This document shows, piece after piece, positions 55,543 to 64,000 of a DNA stretch of 64,000 bases. Position 1 is the first letter of the stretch. Each line of letters starts with the position of its first letter. This DNA is from Argyresthia goedartella. Lineage: Eukaryota > Arthropoda > Insecta > Lepidoptera > Argyresthiidae. Location of the stretch: positions 32,797,674 through 32,861,673 of the forward strand of contig OX463808.1 of assembly GCA_949825045.1 (NCBI GenBank), given 5' to 3'. The translations under genes were made by a program, and so were the position numbers. The notes under the pieces were generated by a model that saw only the letters and a list, made by a program, of their open reading frames with translations, was not told the origin of the DNA and searched no databases.

Positions 55543-55705
55543 AATGCCCGGCCCAGTATTGTCCGGCCTAGGAATGTCTGGCCCCGGAATTGGCGTCCCT
55601 TTAGCACACGATTCCGGGGTCGGTTAACCCTGGGCCGGGCATTCCGTGGTCGTACAAAACAGTGCTCGACCCGGGAATGCCCGGCTCCGGAATTGGCGTC
55701 CCGAG
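55543..55705. repeat. GC-rich palindromes in AT-rich DNA
   Basis: AATGCCCGGCCCAG at 55543-55556 is perfectly inverted at 55630-55643. An inner pair CCCCGGAAT / ATTCCGGGG lies at 55582-55590 and 55611-55619. A partial direct repeat of the CCGGAATTGGCGTCC block appears at 55584 and 55687. Confidence 0.85.
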
Positions 55706-56590
55706 TACCATATACAACTGCTACATCAGAGATTAGGGCGTGTTCATAGTGTCTATCTCAAAAATCTATTCATATTATTAAATGTCTATTTAATATAAAT
55801 ACGCATACGCTTCGGTTTTTCTTCTTCTAAGTTCTAACCTAACCTGAAACCCAATTGAATTTTAGCCACAATAACCTACTGTAGCCAAATTTGACTCAAT
55901 ATACAGGGTGACTGGTAATTCGACCTACATACATTGGGAGATGCTAGCACGGATCAAAACCAACCATTGTTACTATGAAACACCCTACCCGAAAATTTAC
56001 CGTTTTCGAGTTAGGGGCCTTTAAAGGTTTTCGAGGAAAAATCCCACTTTACAACATATTTCGCACCAATTTTCCTAATCTAGGTGATTAAGTCCAGGTA
56101 TTTTGCTGGTATTAGGTAAAAATAGAGTTAATTTAATATTTAGAAACAAAAAAGAACCGACCACAGCAAAAAAAAACCTATAATACAGGCTTATGGTGAA
56201 AACCGAATATCTCATGTTTACTTAATGGGTTGACTTTGAAGCAGTGTCACCAAAAAAAAAACTAGTAACTGTTTGTGCAAACAAAACCTAAAACCTCTCC
56301 AGTTCTCTAGCTCTTCAATGAGGTACAATACTAAGATGACCGGTGATTTAAAAAAAAGGTTTTTAAGATGTTGTAAGGGCAAAATTATTTTATTTTTATC
56401 GCCCGATGTCCAAAAGGGGGTCTTATTAGTTTGAAGCGTCTGTCAGTCTGTCGGTCTATCTGTCTGTATGCCTGTCCGTGGCACTCTAGAAGTCAAACAG
56501 GTGGACGAATTTTGATGCCGTTTTCTGTAAATAAAAGTAGACATCTCTGCGGTGGTTCTTAGATACGTTTTGTTAAGATACAATAAGTCA
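55706..56590. other. Intergenic with dispersed repeat fragments
   Basis: CAGGGTGACTGGTAATTCGA near 55905 is the opening of a dispersed insect repeat. A CTGTCAGTCTGTCGGTC / CCGTGGCA segment near 56440-56490 resembles another widespread repeat. No gene was seen. Confidence 0.5.
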
Positions 56591-56607
56591 GGGGGGGGGG
56601 GGGGGGG
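56591..56607. repeat. Poly-G run of 17
   Basis: Seventeen G in a row just before the CR1-like LINE ORF1 remnant. Its length is likely variable or miscalled. Confidence 0.85.
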
Positions 56608-56629
56608 ATTAACCTGGCGAAAATCTACT

Positions 56630-59600
56630 CTTACTCGTGAAAAAGATTGCAGAAATAACCAAATCTAACATCGAATTGGCGGACATCAAAGACGTAAAGT
56701 TCAATGCTGACAACAAGGATAACAAGCTAAATGCTACTCATATTGGCTTCCAAGATGAGTGTGCTATATTTGTTGGCGAGCAACTTACCCAGAAGGCATA
56801 ACGACTACACTACTTGGGCCGACAGCTGATGAAGAGCAAAACGGTGAAATACTGCTGGATAAGTGGCGGTGTAGTTCTGGTTAGCAAGACTGATGATCCC
56901 AATTGTCCGGCAATAGTCATCAACTCCGAGATGCAGCTCAGGGACTTGGAAGTGCAATCATCCCCGTGACTACCTCTGGCCGATCATGTTCAACGTACAT
57001 TGGTATTTATAAACCTCGCCCACCGTAATAGACTGATCACGACTTTTCATAAACTGTTATTTTTCCTTGTCTTGAATGTTACTCTTCTCTCAGCGTCTGG
57101 TTCACTGGTCAAGTATTTTTTATATTATTATAATATTAAATATCTTTATGAACTTATTATATACAAAGTATATATTATATGTATCATTTACCAAGCTAAC
57201 ACTACCGTCTATGTATGTCCCTACCGGGATCTCGTCAAACACGTACCTCACTCCCTCAGTAATTTGATTTTCCCTCATTCTTGTTTGATTTTACCTCATT
57301 CTTGCCAGTGCTCTTCCTCAGGTTTACTTAATTTACCGAAACATTCCAACAACTATTACCACATAATATCATGGCCCTAAACAGTATTAATCAAGTCACC
57401 TGTGACATTGATTATGTCAATGCCGCGGGTTCCCTTATATGTAAACATCATCAGTAAAATCAACTTACAAACTCAAAACCTAACGATTCTTTGTCAAAAT
57501 ATAAGAAGCATTAATTGCAATCTTGACCAAATTGATGTCTTACTTACAAGATTGGGCCTTGACCCAGACATAATAGTTCTAACAGAGTGTTGGCTAAAGT
57601 CATGTAACTTCAATATTCCTGCACGCAAAGGTTACATGTCCTTCTTTACACAACATGTACATAACCAAAACGATGGTGTGGTAGCATATGTACGGGACAG
57701 CATCCGGGTAAGTGTCTCTGAACGGTGCATACAAGACTGCAGCTGTCTCGATATTAAAATTGGGAATGAACTTACTATCATGGGTATTTATAGACCCTAT
57801 GCGTTCAAAGAGTGTGATCCATTTATAAAATAGCTCGACGTAACGTTATCCTCTTTAAAAAATGTACCTAATGTAATAATTGTAGGAGATATCAATATAG
57901 ATATAAAAAATGACAGTGCAGACAAATTCGCAGATGACTACCTTAATACATTAGTTCTTCAGGGTATATAACCAGGACACAATTTCCCCACCCACAACTT
58001 AACCTGTTTAGACCATGTAATGCTGAAATCAAACTCTAACCCGACCACATTTGTTTTAGAAACCCTGCCAACTGACCATCAACCTGTGCTACTTTATCTA
58101 AATTTTCAACCAGTAAGACCAACAAAGAAGTCATTCAGTAAATTAAATTACGACAACACCTGTAATGAGCTACTTAACGCTGATTGGTTACCGGTCCTTA
58201 ACTATACAGATGTCAATAAAGCCTGCAATGCAATGCAGGAAATTCTAGCAAACGCAATATCAAAAAACACTATAACTATACATATGTCCCGCTCTAAAAC
58301 CAATATTAAACCCTGGATTACTCTAGGCCTCATTAGAAGTATAAGAAAAAGAGACAAATTACATAAGAATTTAAAGAAAGAACCCCAAAACATAGAACTG
58401 CAACAGAAATACAAGAGGTATAGGAACACATGTAATGATATATTGAAGAAACTAAAAAGAAATTATAACAGAAAAGAATTGGAGAAGAGAAAAAACGATC
58501 CTAAAAAAATGTGGCAGTTCATAAAAGATGTATGTCATATCAATGAAAATTGCAAACAATCCTCCGAATTATTTAAATGCGGTAACACACATAAAGAAGC
58601 ACTCAACAATGTTAACAAATATTTCTCAAACATAGGCCAGGAACTAGCTCAGAAAACTCTCAATAGATTAAATACTACGGAAGAAAATCTTACGAACTCA
58701 CACAATCCTCTAACCACAATGCCGAACTCATTCATGATATTTCCCACTGATGAGGCAGAAGTAGCCAAAATGATAAATAGGTTAAAATATCAGTGCGCCG
58801 TCGGATGGGATCGCATAATTTGTAAGCCCCTTGCGCACATCTGCAATCTGAGAATCTCTTCCGGCAAATTCCCTCAGTCATTCAAAAAAGCTGTAATTAC
58901 TCCTGTATACAAAGCAGGCAACAGAGAATTGGTAAGCAACTATCGGCCGATTTCTGTCCTGACAACTTTATCAAAAATCCTGGAATATATCATATGAATG
59001 AACGACTAATGAATTATTTAGAAACAAAACATATACTAAGTGACAATCAATTCGGCTTTCGCAAGAAAAAATCCACAAAAGACGCTGTTATGTCCCTAGT
59101 TAATTCTGTAGTTTCAGACCTCGACAGCGGAAAAAAAACCCTCGGGGATTTCCTGGATCTATCAAAAGCTTTCAATACCGTCTCAGTAAAACTACTTCTG
59201 GCCAAAATGGAAAGAAAGCATAGGCATCAGAGGAGCCCCACTACACTTATTTGAGGACTATCTCACAAATAGATCGCAGGCCGTACAAGTTGATGATATC
59301 TGCAATGACGAGCTTCCATTCAAATTCGGTGTTCCACAAGGCAGCGTACTTGGTCCCACCTTATTCCTAATATACTCGAACGACCTCTGCAAAATGTCTA
59401 CTCAAAATTCTCAAACCTTTGCCTATGCAGATGATACGGCTATATTATATTCTGGGGAATCTTAGGACGAAGTACGATGTCATGCTGAAAATGGTTTGAG
59501 CGAAGTGTTCAGGTGGCTGGATAAAAATCTATTGACATGTAACGTTGATAAAACCAAATACGTAACGTTTACAATTAATGCAACCACTCAACCAGATGTA

Positions 59601-60197
59601 AATTGGAACATTAAGGCGCACAGATGTGATATCCGTGCCGGCGACTGCAACTGCGATAACCTGCAAAGAACCCATAAATTGACATATCTCGGCATAATTA
59701 TTGATAGGCAACTTAGATGGGAGTACCATATCAGCGCTGTGGCGGGCCGTATACAAATGCTCATTCCGATCTTTAAAAAACTTCGTCACATAACTAATCC
59801 AGAGTTACTCCTAACAGTCTACTATGCACTTGCCAGATCCATTATGAGCTATTGCATCGTGGTCTGGGGGGGTGCCGCAAAAACTTACTTCAATCGCATT
59901 GAGAAAGCTCAACGAGTCCTACTAAAAGTCATGCATTTTAAACAGATGATTTTTCCAACCGCAGAACTGTATAACATTGCAAAAGTGCTGACCGTACGAA
60001 AGTTATTTATACATAATATTATCCTAGAACAACATGCAAATATTCAATTCGAGAGTGTCTCCCAAAAAATATCTATTAAACGACGTAAAGACTTGGTTTG
60101 CCCAATTACTCGATGCAGAACTGATTTTGCAAAAAGATTCTACCAGTCCCTTGCACCTCACATTTATAACACTGTAAACAGACTTGTAACGTTGTAA
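56630..60197 (+). mobile_element. CR1-like LINE, plus strand, decayed
   Basis: ORF1 remnant at about 56636-56950: the FP-type end with FVGEQLTQKA, RLHYLGRQLMKSKTVKYCWI and DPNCPAIVINS. ORF2 at 57402-60197: endonuclease pieces (CQNIRSINCNLDQID, TECWL, GDINID, DHQPVLLYLNF) and RT pieces (NYRPISVLTTL, QFGFRKKKSTKDAV, SKAFNTVS, FGVPQGSVLGP, active-site AYADDTAILYSG, LTYLGIIIDRQLRWEYH, SYCIVVWGGAAKTYF). At least five stops or frameshifts, so inactive. It is a different family member from the element at 41.8-45.8 kb. Confidence 0.85.
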
Positions 60198-60274
60198 GTT
60201 ACCGTTGTCTTCACTCTATCATTAACTGGTCTTATTTTGAATTTAAGTAGTAATTCTCTTAATAAAACTGCCAA

Positions 60275-60863
60275 ATGAGGCTGGTAATCACAGTATTAAT
60301 TTTCACGCGCTGTACTAGCAGCATTCCACTGTTGACAGCTCGCTCGCTCTGCTGTGATTGGCCCGTTTTAAACTGACCAGCCGTGACCGCAACTTGACTT
60401 TGCGGCGCCGGCGTGATTCCGAAAACTCACTCGGCACTGTGCGCACGTCCGTCCTGCTGGCGCTCTGTAACGGTCCCTTTTTACCGTACGCCGACGAGCG
60501 ACTCTAAGCAGTGGTTGCTTGCGTTTAATCATAACGTACTGCTAGTAGTTACGTTTTAGTTTTGTCTGTGCTTCATATTAACCCCGATTGAGTTCGGGGT
60601 TCCTGGCACCTCTTCGGGATCACTACCCTACGGTTTCCCGGTTCCTGACACCGCTTCGGGCTAACCTGCTTCCCTGCTCCGGCTGCATTCGGACCGTTAT
60701 TTCTCCGACGTCAGCGGCACTCCGACTACGGCAAAACCCGCAGGGAAGATTCGTTGCTGCGTAACCAGGGTCAGACTACATTTGGAGAACCCACGTTAAA
60801 TAAAATTTCTTGTTGGCTACCTATTTGGAATCTTTTTATTCCTCTCCAAGTAGGGACGTCACA
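60275..60863 (+). repeat. Ty3/Gypsy 5' LTR (left border approximate)
   Basis: Ends GGGACGTCACA, directly followed by GTGGCGCCCATAACGTGG. A polyadenylation signal (TTAAATAAAATT) lies near 60800. The left border was set near a TG at about 60275, but without the 3' LTR inside the window it cannot be fixed. Confidence 0.65.
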
Positions 60864-60864
60864 G

Positions 60865-60882
60865 TGGCGCCCATAACGTGGT
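60865..60882 (+). other. Primer-binding site of the Gypsy element
   Basis: TGGCGCCCATAACGTGGT just after the LTR CA end has the TGGCGCCCA start usual for Gypsy primer sites. Confidence 0.75.
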
Positions 60883-61381
60883 TAGTCTGGCCTTGCTTAC
60901 GCTGTAAGTAGTTAGTTGTTTGTGTGTGCGTGTTTTTGTAAACGTTTACCTGTGTTGTAATTTTGGTTTTGCTTAGCAACTTCTGTGTACGTGGTTATTA
61001 TTCAAACTTTTAAATTGTAGTGTTTTTTTCAAATTCCTACGTTGGTTTTAATTCTCGTTCTCTTATAAAAAAAAATTAACCACCTACCCACTAGTTGCAA
61101 TATTTTTATTTGCAGTTTTAACATATATATTTTTTTCTACATCGTCATTCACTTCATTCATACCGTCAAAACCTAACGTACATAAATCATTTTGTAACAG
61201 AACGGAGACTAATTAGTAGCGTCATTTTCAATTCCTTGATTTCTCTTCCTGTGCTGTCCCGGGAAATCAAAAAAAGAATACGGCAGTTGCATTTCCTCCT
61301 GTGCATGTCGTAAGAGGCGACTAAAGGAATCAGTACACTTTCACTACTCATCTCTTTGGTAATTATTATTTGAGCTGCATC
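60883..61381 (+). other. Gypsy leader
   Basis: Noncoding leader of about 500 bp between the primer site and the gag ATG. AT-rich, no frame of interest. Confidence 0.55.
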
Positions 61382-64000
61382 ATGTCTTTTCAAATTAAGT
61401 TTCTCTCTCTAAACAAAGCAGAACTGGAGTACGAAGTTGCCATCAGAGGTGAAAACCCAGGCACTACCGTAGAAATTTTACGTAAACAAATAACTAAACT
61501 TGTGACAGAATACCCGTCAGAGGACGTTCTGTTATCTCACCTTGAACCTAAGGACGACTTACTTGCAGTCGTCAAAATCTTGGACAAAGTGCAATCTACT
61601 CTTGACGGACCTGCACCAGATAGATCCTCTCTTCTTAGGACACAAAATCTGATGCACCATGTCTATCACAGATTAAGTCGGGTACCTACGGATGAAAAGT
61701 TCGAAACGGGCCATGATCAACTGTCGGAGATTTACCGAAAATATTATTCGAAGATCCTAGCTCTCTTATCACAAGCAAAGGATCCCCTTTCAATATCTTC
61801 CTCGTCTAATACTGCGTGTAGGGAATCAACGCCATCTGTTAGTGGCGCGAGCGTGATTTCTGTAACTTGCGAGCGTAGCAATACTTCCGAACTTAGCAAA
61901 TTGAAGTACGACGGGAAATCATGTGTTCGGGCTTTTATCGAAAGGGTTTCGGAACTGTGTCAGGCCAGAAATATTTCGGACTCCAAACTTCTGTCCTATG
62001 CAACGGAAATTTTCACCGATCAAGCATTGCACTGGTTCCGAAGTATAAGAGATAGCGTTAACAACTGGTCGGATCTCAAATCTCTGTTGTTAGAGGATTT
62101 CAGCCAAACTGACTATGATTATCGTCTACTTTCTGAAATTAGGGCTCGCACTCAGGGCGAATCAGAAACGATAACCATTTATCTTTCCATAATGGCAGGA
62201 ATGTTTTCGCGCTTATCGAAACAATTATCCGAAGAGGACAAATTAGAGATACTATTGCACAATATCCGGCCATGTTATGCGAGTACGTTGGCCTCGGCAA
62301 CTCAGATTGTGGATATTGGGGTATTGAGAACGTTGTGCAAAAATTACGAAAATATACAAACCCGTATGTCACACTTTCGCGAGCCACCAACGATTACCAC
62401 ACACACACTAGCACCCGAATTTGCTTACAAGCCATGTAAGACGAAATCTGACAACCATGTCTCTGCGATCGCTCCTGCAACAACTGTAAAGTCAAATAAC
62501 TTTTGTCTAAGATGCCGCTCTAACACTCACGATCTTCGTCAGTGTAAGGTTAGTCGTGACGTCATCGTCTGTTTTGGGTGCGGTAATAAAGGTGTAAAGA
62601 AACCTGAATGCCCTAAATGTACTCCTACCGTTCAAAAAAAACTAATTAGCCAGAATTGGGACGGTTCTAAGGGTCATTTCGATAGAGTAGATTTTGAAAA
62701 ATGGCTACAAACCCTTAGAAACTTCTTCTCTAGTTTCAGAGTCGCCTCAATTCTGGATAGTAAACCAACAAAGGACAGTAGACCCTATATTTCCGTTAGA
62801 ATCGGGGACATCCCTGCTTCTGGTCTACTCGATTCTGGATCTGCTGTCACTATTCTCGGCAATGATTCTCATAAATTATTGTCGGACCATGGTCTAAAAG
62901 TATTTACCGATGATTGTATCTCCGTGACTGCTGCTGGAGGCCAGTCCCTTCAAAGTATTGGCTACATCAATCTTCCCATTCACTTTGAAGAACAATTCCA
63001 CATTATTAAGGGTTACGTGTTACCAAATGTGGACAGCCCACTTATCCTAGGCATTGACTTTTGGCGGATTTTCAATATTTGTCCCAAATACTTAGGTAGC
63101 ATCACCTTGTCCAACTCTTCTTTGGCAGAAATAAGTATCGACAAAAATGAGACTTTTATACAGTCTTACGATAATCTCTCTGATTCACAAAAGTCCACAG
63201 CCGATTCAATTGTCAGTCAATTCCAGGAAATCTCCACTGACAGTATGGGCCTTGGTAGAACTAGTCTTATAACTCACCATATCGATACTGGTGACTCTCA
63301 ACCTATAAGACAACGTTACTATCGAATGTCACCTGAGAAGCAGCGAATTTTGGTAGAGCAAGTCGACGAAATGCTAGCGTTAGATGTAGTTGAACCTTGC
63401 GAGAGCGCTTGGTCGTCCCCTGTCCTCATTGTCTATAAAAAGAATGGACAACCTCGCTTTTGCCTCGACAGCCGTAAACTGAATTCGGTCACAAAAAAGG
63501 ACGCATATAACCTACCCTATATAACTGAAATATTAGACAACCTACGCGATGCAAAATTCTTATCTAGCGTAGATTTGTCGAAAGCGTTCTGGCAAATTCC
63601 AATAGCTCCAGAAGATCAAGACAAAACTGCATTCTATGTTCCAGGCAGAGGAACTCTCCGTTTTAAGACCACTGCTTTCGGTCTCACCAATGCCCCTGCC
63701 ACTCAACAAAGGCTTGTCGATCTTCTGTTCGGGAATTTTGATCTAAAGGCGTTCGCATATTTAGATGATATTATTATCATCAGCAGCAGCTTTGAGGAAC
63801 ACGTGTCCTTACTACTAGGCGTGCTGCATAAATTAAAACAAGCGAACTTATCCATCAACCTTGAAAAATGCAAGTTCTTCAGAAATGAGTTGAAGTACTT
63901 GGGTTATGTTGTGGATGCGCATGGCCTTCGCACTGACCCTGAAAAAGTCGAGGCTATCCTTAATTTCCCAACACCCACAAAAAAAAAAGATCTTAAACGC
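61382..64000 (+). CDS. Ty3/Gypsy gag-pol polyprotein, 5' part, uninterrupted
   Basis: A single open frame from ATG 61382 to the window edge (873 codons), with gag and pol in one frame. Gag holds a capsid-like region (LSKLKYDGKSCVRAFIERV, ALHWFRSIRDSVNNWSDLK, LLEDFSQTDYDYRLL) and a zinc knuckle CLRCRSNTHDLRQC. A second knuckle-like motif (CFGCGNKGVKKPEC) has Val where His is usual. The protease motif LLDSGSAVTIL is at about residues 480-490. RT follows with LDVVEPCESAWSSPV, VYKKNGQPRFCLDSRKLN, SVDLSKAFWQIPI, FGLTNAPATQQRL and the catalytic AYLDDIIII. RNase H, integrase and 3' LTR would lie beyond 64000. The intact frame suggests a recently active element. The frame was checked by hand. Confidence 0.9.
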   Translation, partial: MSFQIKFLSLNKAELEYEVAIRGENPGTTVEILRKQITKLVTEYPSEDVLLSHLEPKDDLLAVVKILDKVQSTLDGPAPDRSSLLRTQNLMHHVYHRLSRVPTDEKFETGHDQLSEIYRKYYSKILALLSQAKDPLSISSSSNTACRESTPSVSGASVISVTCERSNTSELSKLKYDGKSCVRAFIERVSELCQARNISDSKLLSYATEIFTDQALHWFRSIRDSVNNWSDLKSLLLEDFSQTDYDYRLLSEIRARTQGESETITIYLSIMAGMFSRLSKQLSEEDKLEILLHNIRPCYASTLASATQIVDIGVLRTLCKNYENIQTRMSHFREPPTITTHTLAPEFAYKPCKTKSDNHVSAIAPATTVKSNNFCLRCRSNTHDLRQCKVSRDVIVCFGCGNKGVKKPECPKCTPTVQKKLISQNWDGSKGHFDRVDFEKWLQTLRNFFSSFRVASILDSKPTKDSRPYISVRIGDIPASGLLDSGSAVTILGNDSHKLLSDHGLKVFTDDCISVTAAGGQSLQSIGYINLPIHFEEQFHIIKGYVLPNVDSPLILGIDFWRIFNICPKYLGSITLSNSSLAEISIDKNETFIQSYDNLSDSQKSTADSIVSQFQEISTDSMGLGRTSLITHHIDTGDSQPIRQRYYRMSPEKQRILVEQVDEMLALDVVEPCESAWSSPVLIVYKKNGQPRFCLDSRKLNSVTKKDAYNLPYITEILDNLRDAKFLSSVDLSKAFWQIPIAPEDQDKTAFYVPGRGTLRFKTTAFGLTNAPATQQRLVDLLFGNFDLKAFAYLDDIIIISSSFEEHVSLLLGVLHKLKQANLSINLEKCKFFRNELKYLGYVVDAHGLRTDPEKVEAILNFPTPTKKKDLKR

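Overview
Organism: this is an insect nuclear genome fragment, most likely from a moth or butterfly. The inference rests on spliced genes with GT/AG introns, AT-rich intergenic DNA, tRNA-derived SINEs, and RTE, Jockey, CR1-like, I-like, BEL/Pao, Ty3/Gypsy and maT-type mariner elements, together with dispersed 'GGTTCCGT...CCGTCTGTC' repeats that I associate with Lepidoptera. No bacterial-type gene, CRISPR array, rRNA or intact tRNA was seen. || Host genes: the only host protein-coding genes I can support form a tandem cluster of three peptidase family S10 serine carboxypeptidases (CPVL / venom serine carboxypeptidase-like), all on the minus strand. Gene C spans about 12.86-19.13 kb (8 exons, 522 aa predicted) and ends in a predicted transmembrane anchor. 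Gene B spans 20.65-25.44 kb (9 exons, 495 aa predicted) and is a secreted form. Gene A shows only its last three exons (38.91-51.48 kb); its upstream exons were not found. Exon sums are in frame for B and C, and the Ser/Asp/His triad residues are present. Splice phases match between paralogs. || Mobile DNA: the rest is mostly transposon-derived. 1.4-4.3 kb holds a FLYWCH/MULE relic and an RTE LINE relic. 4.9-11.7 kb holds a minus-strand RTE LINE split by a recent BEL/Pao element (LTRs 5700-6160 and 10848-11353, 5-bp target duplication) that has lost reverse transcriptase and RNase H. 26.5-38.5 kb is a five-level nest: Jockey LINE <- LTR element with 131-bp LTRs <- DD82E-type Tc1/mariner transposon <- RNase H-bearing LINE 3' fragment <- solo LTR. 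A target-site duplication is visible for each of the four insertions. 39.6-49.6 kb, in gene A's intron, holds a LINE split by other insertions, including a nearly intact CR1-like LINE. 51.8-54.9 kb is a maT mariner split by an I-like LINE. 56.6-60.2 kb is a second CR1-like LINE. 60.3-64.0 kb is the 5' half of a Ty3/Gypsy element with an uninterrupted gag-pol frame that runs off the window. || How it fits together: the carboxypeptidases look like a local duplication series that has diverged in N-terminus, exon structure and membrane attachment. Repeat insertions have expanded the spacing and introns, most strongly in gene A. Features likely to be new are the membrane-anchored carboxypeptidase, the 160-bp duplication of its signal-peptide first exon, the multi-level nest, and the RT-deleted BEL element.
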